From assembly GCA_024232965.1 (NCBI GenBank), contig JACKQF010000008.1, positions 186,001 through 250,000 on the forward strand: a stretch of 64,000 nucleotides of DNA. The letters run 5' to 3'. A program made the translations under genes and the position numbers. The first letter of the stretch is position 1. Every line of letters begins with the position of its first letter. Below, piece after piece: positions 16,447 to 25,921 of the stretch. The notes under the pieces are model-generated. The model was not told the origin of the DNA and searched no databases. It saw nothing but the letters and a program-made list of their open reading frames with translations. Source of the DNA: Verrucomicrobiaceae bacterium. Lineage in GTDB: Bacteria; Verrucomicrobiota; Verrucomicrobiia; Verrucomicrobiales; Verrucomicrobiaceae.

Positions 16447-18021
16447 ATGAGCAATTCCACCTGGAACCGTTTCCAATCCTGCTTCGTTCGCTACCCTGAA
16501 ATTGGCTTCGCCATCGACACGAGTCGGATGAGCTATGAGGACGACCTTTTTGAAAAAATGGCGCTGCAGGTGGAGGCGGCTTTTGCAGCCATGAAGGCGC
16601 TCGAGGCTGGCGACATCGCAAATCCAGACGAAGGCCGGATGGTGGGGCACTACTGGCTGCGCAACAGCGCATTGGCTCCCACGCCCGAGCTGAAAGCAGA
16701 AATCGACGAGACACTGGAGTCCACCCTGAGCTTCGCTGACGATGTTCGGGAGGGTCGCATCCTGGCAGCCAGTGGCTCACGCTTCACAGATGTGCTTGTC
16801 GTGGGGATCGGCGGTTCTGCTTTGGGCCCGCAGTTGGTCGCTGATGCATTAAGCGCGGCTCGCCCACCGATGGCGATCCACTTTCTTGACAATACTGACC
16901 CAGACGGCATCGATCGCGTCATCGGCCGCATTGGCGACGCACTGGCAACGACCCTGACACTGGTCATTTCCAAGTCGGGAGGAACCAAAGAAACCCGCAA
17001 CGGGATGCTTGAGGCCGAAAAAGCCTATAAAGCTCGCGGCCTCGATTTTGCCAAACACGCCGCCGCAGTCACGGGTGTGGATAGTCTTTTGGACAAGCAC
17101 GCCGTCGCCCAGGGATGGCTGGCACGCTTCCCGATGTGGGATTGGGTGGGCGGGCGCACGAGCCTCATGAGCGCCGTCGGCACGATCGCTGCCGCGCTTC
17201 AGGGCGTGGATGTGCGGCAGTTCCTCTCCGGTGCCGCTGCGATGGATGAACTGACCCGGAGCAAACCCGCACGCGAAAATGCCGCGATGCTGCTGGCTCT
17301 GATGTGGTACCATGCAGGTGGCGGTCGTGGAGCCAAGGACATGGTGGTGCTGCCGTACAAGGATCGTTTGGTACTTTTCAGCAAATACTTGCAGCAATTG
17401 GTGATGGAATCACTGGGCAAGGAGTTGGATCTGGATGGTAAAAAGGTGAACCAAGGCATCGCCGTCTATGGCAACAAGGGGTCCACCGACCAGCACGCCT
17501 ACGTGCAACAGTTGCGCGACGGGGTGAACAATTTCTTCGCTGTCTTCGTTGAGGTCCGCAAGGAACGCGCCACCGCTGGTTTTGAGGTCGAAGGCATCTT
17601 CACAAGTGGTGACTATCTCCAGGGATTTCTGCGCGGCACACGCAAGGCGCTGGCGGAAAACGGACGCGAGTCCGTGACGCTGAGCATTGCAGAACTGAAT
17701 GCGTTTTCTCTGGGCATGCTGATCGCTCTCTTTGAGCGCGCAGTCGGCTTCTACGCAACGCTGGTGAACGTCAATGCCTACCACCAACCAGGTGTGGAGG
17801 CTGGGAAAAAGGCCGCCGAAGCCTTCCTCCAGACGCTCGCAGGTGTCGCAGATGCCCTCCCCGCCTCCGGCGCGGGCGCTACGGCAGAGGATATCGCTGC
17901 AAAGCTTGGGGCAGACACCGAGGAAGTCTTTCATATTCTGCACCATTTGGCCGACAACGGACGCGTCAGTCTAGCCGAATTAGGCGCGGCCCCCGCTGGT
18001 GATAGGTTTTTAAAGGTGTGA
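16447..18021 (+). CDS. pgi: Glucose-6-phosphate isomerase
   Basis: 524 residues. It interconverts glucose-6-phosphate and fructose-6-phosphate in glycolysis/gluconeogenesis. Sugar-isomerase (SIS) landmarks are seen: VVGIGGSALGPQLVADAL, LVISKSGGTKETRNGM, WDWVGGRTSLMSAVG and GNKGSTDQHAYVQQL. The C-terminus has the catalytic-helix region FYATLVNVNAYHQPGVEAGK. An added C-terminal ~60 residues (ATAEDIAAKLGADTEEVFHILHHLADNGRVSL) resembles a small winged-helix segment. It lies 117 bp downstream of metG on the same strand. Confidence 0.95.
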   Translation: MSNSTWNRFQSCFVRYPEIGFAIDTSRMSYEDDLFEKMALQVEAAFAAMKALEAGDIANPDEGRMVGHYWLRNSALAPTPELKAEIDETLESTLSFADDVREGRILAASGSRFTDVLVVGIGGSALGPQLVADALSAARPPMAIHFLDNTDPDGIDRVIGRIGDALATTLTLVISKSGGTKETRNGMLEAEKAYKARGLDFAKHAAAVTGVDSLLDKHAVAQGWLARFPMWDWVGGRTSLMSAVGTIAAALQGVDVRQFLSGAAAMDELTRSKPARENAAMLLALMWYHAGGGRGAKDMVVLPYKDRLVLFSKYLQQLVMESLGKELDLDGKKVNQGIAVYGNKGSTDQHAYVQQLRDGVNNFFAVFVEVRKERATAGFEVEGIFTSGDYLQGFLRGTRKALAENGRESVTLSIAELNAFSLGMLIALFERAVGFYATLVNVNAYHQPGVEAGKKAAEAFLQTLAGVADALPASGAGATAEDIAAKLGADTEEVFHILHHLADNGRVSLAELGAAPAGDRFLKV

Positions 18022-18109
18022 GAAAAAAAAGGCAGGGTTGCATGGCGGCGCGCGGTCCGCTATGTACAGTTTCGTTTATTGGAAAATCAGAGAAAATCGC
18101 GCTCCCACC

Positions 18110-18475
18110 ATGGATGTAAAGCTACCCATCGGCTACCAAATCGCCTGCCTCGTGCTGACGGCCCTGTTTATCTGGTCCTTCAGCATCGCCAGGGAGCCAC
18201 GCGGATGGCGCCGTCTTTTCCAGTCGATGTTTGCCAAGGCGGACGACTTTTCGGTCAATAAAAACAAGATAATCGACGAAAACCTCAAGAAGTACGGCAT
18301 CTTCGTCGCCATGGTTTTCTTGATTGCAGACGTCAGTTGCTTTGTCGTCGGCATCACGGCAGAACAGCGCAAGAAGCTGGAGGGCATGAACGACGATCAA
18401 CGCGCTCGGCTAGAGGAACTGAATCGCATCCGTGGGAGCAATCCAGGCTCCTCCCGCAGTTCTCAGTTGCCCTAA
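18110..18475 (+). CDS. Small membrane protein of unknown function
   Basis: 121 residues from the ATG at 18110 (MDVKLPIGYQIACLVLTALFIWSF). The frame is open back to 18038, but that part has no support. Two transmembrane helices are visible (about 7-24 and 62-80: IFVAMVFLIADVSCFVVGI), and the C-terminal ~40 residues are charged with a short helix (EQRKKLEGMNDDQRARLEELNRIRG). No family is recognised. It follows pgi by 88 bp. Confidence 0.55.
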   Translation: MDVKLPIGYQIACLVLTALFIWSFSIAREPRGWRRLFQSMFAKADDFSVNKNKIIDENLKKYGIFVAMVFLIADVSCFVVGITAEQRKKLEGMNDDQRARLEELNRIRGSNPGSSRSSQLP

Positions 18476-18479
18476 TTGG

Positions 18480-19880
18480 CTAGAGCCCGACGGAGTTGTA
18501 GCCCTTACCGCGTGCACAAAGGTTGTAGAGGTGGCCGCAGACCTCGTGCGCGCCGACGACACCTGAGCGAGGCAGCCCGTCGAAATCACCAATCAGCACG
18601 GGCCAATCGCCAGGATCTTCAGGAACGCGACCGTGACTGCCACGCACCAGCGAGGCATCCAGAGGGATCACGTCAAAGAGCATGCGGAAGCCCATGAGCT
18701 TCTGCGCCAGCTTCCAGCCCATTTTCAACTTTGGAAAACGCAGGTTCGGATCAAGGAAGAGCTCGACTGGATCATAGCCACACTTGCGGTGGATATCGAC
18801 ACACCTAGCATAGTCTGGTGCGCGCTTATCGTCTTCCCAAAAGTAATAGGTGAACCAACTGCGGGCATCCGATACGGCGATCAAATCCCCCGCCCTCTCG
18901 TGATCGAGCCCGGCGTAGTATTTTTCAGCCTTACCCAGGACTTTATCCACCCCGGGTGTCGCGAGTAAAACCTCACGCACCTCGGGAATCATCGCCGGAT
19001 CGCCCACATAGATATGGGCCACCTGATGATCCGCGATGGCGATCACTTTCGAACCTCCCAGATCGATGCCGTCGCGACCAAGTTCGTCTTTGATCGATAG
19101 CCATCCTTTCTCCCGAAACACGCGGTTAAGGTGCACGGGTTGATCCACATCGGTGATGCCGTACTCCGAAAGCAGCACGACGCGAATGTTGCGATGTTCG
19201 TAGAAGCGGATGAGATCCCCTACCACGTCATCGATCTGGCGCAGATCATCACGAATCGCATCCATATCGATGCCGACACGTTGCAGGTTGTAATCGAGAT
19301 GCGGCAGGTAAACCAGTGACAGGCTGGGCCAATGCTTTTCCTCCACCCAACGCGCACTTTCGGCGATCCACTGAGTGGAACGAATGTCTGATCCCGGGCC
19401 CCAAAAATGAGGAAAGGGAAACGCACCCAACTCCTTTTTCAATCGGTCCCGCAGTTGCATGGGCTGCGTGTGGACGTCGAAGACCTTCTTCCCATCGCTA
19501 AGGTAAAGCGGGCGCGGAGTGATGGAGATATCTGCACTGGAATACATGTTGAACCACCAAAAAAGCTTCGCACAGGTGAATTCAGGATCGACACGGCGCA
19601 GCATTTCCCAGAGCTTCTCTCCAGCGACGAGTTGGTTGGGCTGTTTCCAAAAGCGGTGCTCTGCGTATTCGCGATCATACCAACCGTTGCCAACGATCCC
19701 GTGATCACGCGGCAGTTTTCCAGTCAAGTATGTGGCCTGCGCTGTGCAGGTGACGGCGGGGAGGACAGGTTCGATTCGGGCAGAGCGGCTGCGCTCCAAG
19801 AATGCGCGGATGTTTGGCGTATGCTGACCGATGAGTCGTGTGGTCAGGCCCACAACGTTGAGGACAGCTGTTCTCTCCAT
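18480..19880 (-). CDS. Alkaline-phosphatase-superfamily nucleotide pyrophosphatase/phosphodiesterase
   Basis: 466 residues without a signal peptide. The nucleophile region is LPAVTCTAQATYLTGKLPRDHGIVGNGWYD, as in type I phosphodiesterases/nucleotide pyrophosphatases, where a Thr attacks the phosphate. Metal ligands appear in VVLLSEYGITDVDQPVHLNR, VIAIADHQVAHIYVG and LDHERAGDLIAVSD. The substrate is unknown. Its start lies 17 bp downstream of the DUF3307 gene's stop, so the two are probably one transcription unit. Confidence 0.8.
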   Translation of the reverse strand: MERTAVLNVVGLTTRLIGQHTPNIRAFLERSRSARIEPVLPAVTCTAQATYLTGKLPRDHGIVGNGWYDREYAEHRFWKQPNQLVAGEKLWEMLRRVDPEFTCAKLFWWFNMYSSADISITPRPLYLSDGKKVFDVHTQPMQLRDRLKKELGAFPFPHFWGPGSDIRSTQWIAESARWVEEKHWPSLSLVYLPHLDYNLQRVGIDMDAIRDDLRQIDDVVGDLIRFYEHRNIRVVLLSEYGITDVDQPVHLNRVFREKGWLSIKDELGRDGIDLGGSKVIAIADHQVAHIYVGDPAMIPEVREVLLATPGVDKVLGKAEKYYAGLDHERAGDLIAVSDARSWFTYYFWEDDKRAPDYARCVDIHRKCGYDPVELFLDPNLRFPKLKMGWKLAQKLMGFRMLFDVIPLDASLVRGSHGRVPEDPGDWPVLIGDFDGLPRSGVVGAHEVCGHLYNLCARGKGYNSVGL

Positions 19881-19896
19881 CGCGATATAGAGCGGG

Positions 19897-20295
19897 TCAA
19901 GCTACCTGCGTCAGGCTAATCCAGCCCATATATGCGGCCCCCACGTAGAGCGCCTTGCAGACGAGGTGCATAACTTGATCCTGGGTGTAGTTTGTGCGCC
20001 CAGCACACTTGCCCACGTCCAGCGTCCAATGCAGGACAAACTCGATCGCGGCTAAGAGAGATGAACCCGTCACTGCCCATACCGCACCCGAGTGGATCAG
20101 GCAATGCGCCCCCATACAGGAAACCCAAATTTCGGGTGGGCGCATTGGGTCTCCGAGTTTCTCCAAATACCGCCGATTCTTGCCCAGCGCGAGGTACTCC
20201 CCCTGCAAGGGAAAATCCGCCAGCGCATGACCGATGGCCAGCGCAAAGGACATCTGCAGCGCAGATAGCAGGTCTCCGGGGGGCAGGTCAATCAT
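19897..20295 (-). CDS. DUF3307-family membrane protein
   Basis: 132 residues from the ATG at 20295 (MIDLPPGDLLSALQMSF); an upstream start at 20319 is possible. The DUF3307 hallmark ALAIGHALADFPLQGEYLALGKN is followed by three to four hydrophobic helices and HWTLDVGKCAGRTNYTQDQVMHL. DUF3307 proteins are small inner-membrane proteins without a known biochemical function. It lies just upstream of the phosphodiesterase gene on the same strand. Confidence 0.75.
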   Translation of the reverse strand: MIDLPPGDLLSALQMSFALAIGHALADFPLQGEYLALGKNRRYLEKLGDPMRPPEIWVSCMGAHCLIHSGAVWAVTGSSLLAAIEFVLHWTLDVGKCAGRTNYTQDQVMHLVCKALYVGAAYMGWISLTQVA

Positions 20296-20398
20296 GGGTT
20301 GGATAGTCGACAGTCCCACCCCAATCGAAGGCCTGCAAGCAGAAATGCCAAATGCTGGACCACAAGAGCTAATGAACTATCATCGCTAAGCCATCAGC

Positions 20399-21199
20399 TT
20401 AACGCTTGTTAAAAAAGTCGGCCAACTTCACGATCTGCTCCCCGCCGGCAGGACTCATGGCCGCATCAATGACGGCCTGCTGCATCGCACAAAGTTCCAT
20501 GATACCCTTTTGACCCAGGGCCATCATATCATCCAGCTGCGCACGGGTAAAAGTAGCCTCTTCCCCACTCCCTTGGATCTCGACAAATTCACCATCCTCA
20601 GTCATGACGATATTGCTATCGACATCGGCTTTCACGTCTTCTTCGTAGCAGAGGTCCAACAGCGATTCACCACCGACAACTCCGACACTGACCGCTGCGA
20701 CCTTTTTCTTCAGAGGTTGGCGGGTAATCTTGCCCTTTTCCATGAGCCTATTGATCGCCACTGCTACGGCGGCGCAGGCACCTGTTATGGCAGCCGTGCG
20801 AGTGCCGCCATCCGCCTGCAGTACATCGCAATCAATCCAAAGTGTGCGCGAACCCAGCTTTTCCAGATCCACGACGGCACGTAAGCTGCGCCCGATCAAG
20901 CGCTGAATCTCGATGCTGCGACCATCGAGCTTCCCGCGGGTGCTATCACGGTCTTTGCGATCCAGGGTCGAGTAAGGCAGCATCGAGTACTCTGCGGTCA
21001 ACCAACCGCCCTTCACGCCCTGCATCTTCATCCAACGCGGGACTTCCTCCTGGATCGTCGCCGCACAAATCACCTGAGTATTGCCAAAGCACACCAGCAT
21101 TGAGGCGGTGGCATGAGGCGCGATGTCGGGAAGAAAACGGATTTCGCGGAGTTGGTCGGCACTGCGGCCATCGGATCTGGGCATGGGGGGCGTTAGCAT
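20399..21199 (-). CDS. rph: Ribonuclease PH
   Basis: 266 residues from the ATG at 21199; 21184 (MPRSDGRSADQLREIRF) is the alternative. It is a phosphorolytic 3'-5' exoribonuclease that trims tRNA 3' ends. Family signatures: PRSDGRSADQLREI, TQVICAATIQEEVPRWMKMQGVKGGWLTAEYSMLPYST, RTLWIDCDVLQADGGTRTAAITGA and SVGVVGGESLLDLCYEEDVKADVDSNIVMT. The C-terminus ends shortly after the conserved FTRAQLDDMMALGQKGI. Confidence 0.95.
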   Translation of the reverse strand: MLTPPMPRSDGRSADQLREIRFLPDIAPHATASMLVCFGNTQVICAATIQEEVPRWMKMQGVKGGWLTAEYSMLPYSTLDRKDRDSTRGKLDGRSIEIQRLIGRSLRAVVDLEKLGSRTLWIDCDVLQADGGTRTAAITGACAAVAVAINRLMEKGKITRQPLKKKVAAVSVGVVGGESLLDLCYEEDVKADVDSNIVMTEDGEFVEIQGSGEEATFTRAQLDDMMALGQKGIMELCAMQQAVIDAAMSPAGGEQIVKLADFFNKR

Positions 21200-21272
21200 A
21201 GTTGTGTCAGAAACGAAACCGAATGTTTTAAACATCGGGAAATCAGGTTACGTCGAATCGCAGTGACTCCGT

Positions 21273-22016
21273 GTGCATCCACTGCACCTCCGGTCGCCCG
21301 AATCCGAACGACCTACAGTGACGAAAAATCTCTTGAAAACGAGGACTCTGCCCCGGCCCGGCTGCTGGCATCGGTTCACTGATGCCGACTGGGCTTTCAT
21401 TGGTGATACATTAGCCGAAACAGAGGCCGGACGCGAAGGCCTGAGCAAGCTGTTCAAAGATCCCGAAGCCCTGGAAATAATCCTGGCCAATCCACACCTC
21501 TTTGATGCGCTAATGGAGAGGCGCTGCGGTTCATTCATTTCACCCGAACTCTTCTTTTTCATCATGGTTCGGCAGGCGCTATCTCGCATTGCCGTGGTCG
21601 AGTTTCAGGTCGCAGACTACATCGCCGTCGTGTGTGCAGATTTTGGCTGCCGTGCCGAGAGCGGCCCCAAGGTCGGCGATAGGCAGATCAGCAACCTCTA
21701 CAGCGTGGACTACCTGGAGGCGTTGCAAAACGCCAACCGCCACGAGCGATTCTTCCTCCACGTGCAGTGTGCAAACCAGTTCCTGGTGCTGACAAGCCTC
21801 TACCCAGACTTCCTGCACGCCCGCGCCATTCGGCGTGGTGCCCCTGACGTGGATTACTATGAGGACGTCGTCGTTAGCCACCTGACCGCAGCTCGGCAGC
21901 ACATCCTGGCGGACGAATTCGCGCTGGTGGAGGTCTTTGACAAACTGACCGATTCTTATCCAAAGGTCCGCCGCGCACTCAATCACACGGCACGGGAATT
22001 CCTCTCTCTCAGCTGA
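21273..22016 (+). CDS. Conserved-looking cytosolic protein of unknown function
   Basis: Up to 247 residues, using a GTG at 21273; a second GTG at 21318 is equally plausible, and no Shine-Dalgarno sequence decides between them. The protein is mostly helical and soluble, with FTDADWAFIGDTLAETEAGREGL, SPELFFFIMVRQAL, VADYIAVVCADFGCRAE and LTSLYPDFLHARAIRRGAPDVDYYEDV. I do not recognise the family. It is divergent from rph. Confidence 0.6.
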   Translation: MHPLHLRSPESERPTVTKNLLKTRTLPRPGCWHRFTDADWAFIGDTLAETEAGREGLSKLFKDPEALEIILANPHLFDALMERRCGSFISPELFFFIMVRQALSRIAVVEFQVADYIAVVCADFGCRAESGPKVGDRQISNLYSVDYLEALQNANRHERFFLHVQCANQFLVLTSLYPDFLHARAIRRGAPDVDYYEDVVVSHLTAARQHILADEFALVEVFDKLTDSYPKVRRALNHTAREFLSLS

Positions 22017-22022
22017 CCGTCA

Positions 22023-22532
22023 CTACTGCTCGATGGTGCCAAAGAGTTCATCATGGTGGATCTCGGTGATGTGCCAATCCCAAGGCCATGGCCCAGTCTT
22101 CTCCCAGTGAATGATCCACGGCTTTGTCATTGCATTGACCTTACTGACTACAAACCGGCTGGCACCGACTCCATTGCCGTCCAGCCTCAGCTTCACATTT
22201 GCAACCGCCAGAGCTCGATGAGCCGGATCGTTTGGCTGGCGCGTGACCTCCTCGCTAGCCAATTCGTCCTTCACCGTTAGCGTCAAAAAACCACCCAATG
22301 CCTGCTGCGCTTCTTTGACTCCTGTCTCACGCGTGTACCCACCCGCATCCTCGTAATTCGGAGAAATCACATACGAGATGGCTGGCCAATCTCGGTTCTC
22401 CACCGAGCGCCAAAAATTCGCCTGGGTCGCATGGAATTCAGCCTCGATAGAGCGAAACAAAAAATACCAGCTAGCCCAGACCAACATCACCGCCGCATAC
22501 GCCATCAAGAACCGCAGGAAAAACTTTTTCAT
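22023..22532 (-). CDS. Membrane-anchored NTF2-like protein (tentative)
   Basis: 169 residues with one N-terminal transmembrane anchor (FLMAYAAVMLVWASWYFLF) and an extracytoplasmic domain of ~140 residues. The domain starts with a helix and RDWPAISYVISPNYEDAGGYT, followed by long beta strands, and ends WIIHWEKTGPWPWDWHITEIHHD. That order recalls an NTF2/SnoaL-like cone fold, but the family call is a guess. The stop is 6 bp from the stop of the plus-strand gene 21273-22016. Confidence 0.55.
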   Translation of the reverse strand: MKKFFLRFLMAYAAVMLVWASWYFLFRSIEAEFHATQANFWRSVENRDWPAISYVISPNYEDAGGYTRETGVKEAQQALGGFLTLTVKDELASEEVTRQPNDPAHRALAVANVKLRLDGNGVGASRFVVSKVNAMTKPWIIHWEKTGPWPWDWHITEIHHDELFGTIEQ

Positions 22533-22585
22533 AGGGAGATGCTAGCATCAACGGCAGCGATCAGGCAATAAGAATGCCTCACGCA

Positions 22586-25500
22586 TCACTGAGTCATCAG
22601 CCACCCCACCAGGTCGACGAAGTTCTTTTCATCAAGGGTCTGCCCAAAGGTGGGAGGCATCACACTCATCGGCGTAATCTGCTCTTCCACGATGTCTCCC
22701 TTACTGACTCGGTGGGATTGGCCTGCGGTATCCACGAGCTCCACCACCTGCCCGTACTCCCCACGGAGGAAGCCCGCGGCGGCGTTACCATCTTTCATCT
22801 TGATGACGTGCAGATGAAAGTGTGCATCGACGTTTCGGTTCGGATCCAGGATGTCTTCACATAACCGATCCACTCCGCGATTCTTGATACCATCAAGCTG
22901 CGGCCCAATGAGCCCGCCAGCCCCGCCGATTTGGTGGCAAATGGCGCAGTTGTTGGTGAAAAGAACTTTCCCCATCTGGGTGTCTGGATTTGCGGAGGCA
23001 AAGGCCTTTGCTCGCGCTTGGATCAGCGCATCGAGCTGCTGGCGCTGCTCCGCGCTGACCGGCAATGGAGGTGGCGCAGGACGTGGGGGAAGATAGGCGG
23101 CGAGCCTCTCGCGCAGCGTGGCGGGGGCAGTGTACTGGAGAATCCCTGCGAGTGTGCGCAGATTTTTTTGGCGCGTGGCATCACTGTCAAAAGTTGCCAC
23201 ATCGACGACAGCGGGTTCGATCCGCGTCACTCCCAGCCAGGCGTATGACCTTCCGTCATCGCCATCGACTATCTCCATCCGCACCTGTTTCCCTTGAATC
23301 GCGCTCAGATCCCACTCGATCCGCTGGCAGACGTCATCCCGGGGCGGGAGAGCTTTTTGAAGAAGGGCACCTTTTTGATCCACCAGTCGGACGAAGTTTT
23401 TTTCGTTGGCCGGTTCATTCGGGAAGCCCTGGTGACCACAGAGCCAGAAGCTCAACCGCTCCGGCGCAGAAAAGGCAGCGCTACGCAGGATGCCCGTGAG
23501 TTTTTCCGGTCCCTTCAAATCATGATTGAGACTGCTGATCACCGAGACGGACTTTCCATCCGCGCACTTGCGCTCTTGGAGACAGAAGGGGTTCTCACCA
23601 TCACCCAGAAAGGTCCACTGATGCCGATTCGCGACCTCCAACCCGAGCAGCCCTTCAGCCGCTTGTGTGGCCCAGGCCAGCAATTCCTTCGGGTAAACGA
23701 CGCCACTCTCCTGCAGACCGCCATAGATGGCAGCGAGGACCTGCACATCCTCCGGTGCACGCTCGCTCGCAATGGCGACGAGTTGGGTGATGGTTTCCGG
23801 CCTGCCGTAGCGGGCAATGTGATGGAGCCTCGTCGCTTCACCCGAGGATCTATCGGACTCAAGGTCATGGAGCAAGAACTCAGCCGCTTCTGATGTTGGC
23901 AAAGCTGTCGCGACTTCGACGATCAGGGATCGAGGTCCGCTATCGGCAGCCAACTTGAACAACTCTCCATCACGGCAATGCTCTCTGACCGCCAGTTTCA
24001 GGGCGTGTCGCAATGTCTCATCATGGGCATCGCAATTCTCCAACGTCCGCAACAACGGCTCCATGTAGGCACGATCGGGATGCGCTCGCATCGCCAGCGC
24101 CGCCGCCAATTTCACCCTCGAATGCCCCTCGAGCAGTCCTGCGCGCACACCTTCGCCCCCAAGGGACGTGGTCGGCCCAAACTCAATGAACTGCTGAAGA
24201 ACCTCAATGAAGTCTTCGTCAGTGATTTGAAGGGCCTGCGCCCCGCGATCGAACTCATACCCGTTGACCGGAGTTAGGGCTCTCCCACTCCTGCGGGCTA
24301 AAGCCAGCCGCCACCACTGCGTTCGCATCACGCTCGTCGCGTAGCTCGGTGACGTTAGGAAAAACGGTTTTTCGTACTTTTCCGTCATCGTCTGCAACGC
24401 CAATCGCCGAGTCATCGAATTCGTTCGATCCAGGTCAGAGAATTCCCCCAACGGCTTTCTTGAGAGAACACTTAGCGGTTGCCCATTCGTGCCATCCTTC
24501 ACCACCCGCCAGATCCGCCCCCTCTCCTTGTCCCGCCCTGGATGATCCAGCGGCACCTCGTAGTGGCCGATGATCTTGTTGTAAAAGTCTGCAACGTAGA
24601 GGGCGTTATCCGGCCCCAGTTGCAGATCGACGGGGCGGAACCAGGGGTCATCGCTGGTGATGAAGTCAGGGGCTTCGTTCGCCTTGGGTGTGCTGCCGAC
24701 GAACGTGATGGTATCGTGGTTGACCTTGGACGTCACGCAGTTGCCCAGGAGCATGTGGTCGTCCCACTCCGGTCCCCAGACGCAGCCATCGATATAAACA
24801 ATGCCGCAGAGTCCGGTGCTGCCGTGGCTGTGCTGGCACATTACCGGGCCAAAGCCAAGGCCGTCGTGCGGTTTCCCAAAGCTGGGATAATGCGCACCGC
24901 GGATGAGCTGGGTGACCGGGTTGCTGTGACAATCAGCGCTGTAAAGATTGTTGTAGCGGTCCCAGCACAGGCCAAAGGGATTTACCTGCCCCCAGGACCA
25001 GATCTCCACATGCGACCCATCTGGGCGAAAGCGGAACACATTGCCGCTATTCAGATCCAGCGTGCTGCCGTCTTTGGCTTTGAAGTGGCTGGTATTGTTA
25101 AAGCCATGGGTCGCGTACACCCAGCCATCCAGCCCCAGCCGAAAGCTGCTGCACATGCCATGGGTGTCTTTTTCAAATCCCAGGGGACCAAAAAGCACCT
25201 CGCGCAGGTCCGCCCGTCCATCCCCATCGGTGTCCGCGAAGTACCAGATGTTCGGAATGCTCCACGCGATGCAGCCGTCCTTGTGTTCGGGCTTATGCCA
25301 AGGCAAGACGCCCGTCGGGATGTTCAGTCCATCCGCGAAATCCGTCACTTTGTCCGCCCGTCCGTCGCCATCGGTGTCTTCCAGAATCTTGATCGCATCC
25401 CGGCTGTCTTTGACATGGTGACCGGTCGCATCACTCCAGCGATCCCTCACAGCGGCGTAGGGATACTCAACGGTCGAACTCACCCAGAGCCGCCCCTTCG

Positions 25501-25702
25501 CATCGAAGGCGATGTTGATCGGCTTGTTGATCATCGGCTCACTCGCAAAGAGCTGGACACTGAAACCTTCGGGAACATGGAACCCGGCTTGCTCAACCTC
25601 CGGCGGTTGGGCATCGCTCTCGCGAACGAGGCGTTGGGCGGTCTCTTGGGCACAGACGGACCCGAGTTGAAGCGCAGTCAGGAGGAAAATGAGCGTTTTC
25701 AC
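22586..25702 (-). CDS. PVC-type heme-binding membrane-bound dehydrogenase with cytochrome c domain
   Basis: 1038 residues, exported (signal MKTLIFLLTALQLGSVCAQ). Residues ~40-420 are a beta-propeller of the PVC-type dehydrogenase family: VPEGFSVQLFASEPMINKPINIAFDAKGRLWV, ILEDTDGDGRADKVTDFADGLNIPTG and LYVADFYNKIIGHYE. The middle (~450-680) is helical, HEAT-like. A galactose-binding-like segment follows. The C-terminus has a cytochrome c class I site, NNCAICHQIGG (about 917-921), with the distal Met probably in the last 40 residues. These proteins oxidise sugars or related substrates in the periplasm of PVC bacteria; the substrate here is not known. Confidence 0.85.
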   Translation of the reverse strand: MKTLIFLLTALQLGSVCAQETAQRLVRESDAQPPEVEQAGFHVPEGFSVQLFASEPMINKPINIAFDAKGRLWVSSTVEYPYAAVRDRWSDATGHHVKDSRDAIKILEDTDGDGRADKVTDFADGLNIPTGVLPWHKPEHKDGCIAWSIPNIWYFADTDGDGRADLREVLFGPLGFEKDTHGMCSSFRLGLDGWVYATHGFNNTSHFKAKDGSTLDLNSGNVFRFRPDGSHVEIWSWGQVNPFGLCWDRYNNLYSADCHSNPVTQLIRGAHYPSFGKPHDGLGFGPVMCQHSHGSTGLCGIVYIDGCVWGPEWDDHMLLGNCVTSKVNHDTITFVGSTPKANEAPDFITSDDPWFRPVDLQLGPDNALYVADFYNKIIGHYEVPLDHPGRDKERGRIWRVVKDGTNGQPLSVLSRKPLGEFSDLDRTNSMTRRLALQTMTEKYEKPFFLTSPSYATSVMRTQWWRLALARRSGRALTPVNGYEFDRGAQALQITDEDFIEVLQQFIEFGPTTSLGGEGVRAGLLEGHSRVKLAAALAMRAHPDRAYMEPLLRTLENCDAHDETLRHALKLAVREHCRDGELFKLAADSGPRSLIVEVATALPTSEAAEFLLHDLESDRSSGEATRLHHIARYGRPETITQLVAIASERAPEDVQVLAAIYGGLQESGVVYPKELLAWATQAAEGLLGLEVANRHQWTFLGDGENPFCLQERKCADGKSVSVISSLNHDLKGPEKLTGILRSAAFSAPERLSFWLCGHQGFPNEPANEKNFVRLVDQKGALLQKALPPRDDVCQRIEWDLSAIQGKQVRMEIVDGDDGRSYAWLGVTRIEPAVVDVATFDSDATRQKNLRTLAGILQYTAPATLRERLAAYLPPRPAPPPLPVSAEQRQQLDALIQARAKAFASANPDTQMGKVLFTNNCAICHQIGGAGGLIGPQLDGIKNRGVDRLCEDILDPNRNVDAHFHLHVIKMKDGNAAAGFLRGEYGQVVELVDTAGQSHRVSKGDIVEEQITPMSVMPPTFGQTLDEKNFVDLVGWLMTQ

Positions 25703-25741
25703 AGTGATGGGAGAAATAACCTACGGAAGGCGGGAAGGTGA

Positions 25742-25921
25742 GCATACAGGCGATCCGAGGCCCCCGGAAAGTCCAATCCCCGCCCTCCACAGATTCGTAT
25801 TGTTTAATATTGGTGACTTGAAATAATTATGGCCATTACCCTTATTTTGTTGATAAACCATAATAACCATATTAAATTGACGGAATTAGAGCCCATAGGA
25901 CCTCTAACCCAACTTTATCTC
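25742..25921 (+). promoter_or_regulatory. AT-rich leader with weak promoter candidate
   Basis: The stretch 25796-25885 is strikingly AT-rich for this genome. TTGATA at 25849-25854 and TTAAAT at 25871-25876, 16 bp apart, could be a -35/-10 pair for the gene starting at 25922. Not verified. Confidence 0.3.

Noticed and set aside
24479..25741. 420-residue plus-strand frame under the cytochrome protein
   Set aside because: Shadow of a GC-rich third-position pattern; the minus frame has signal peptide, propeller and CxxCH.
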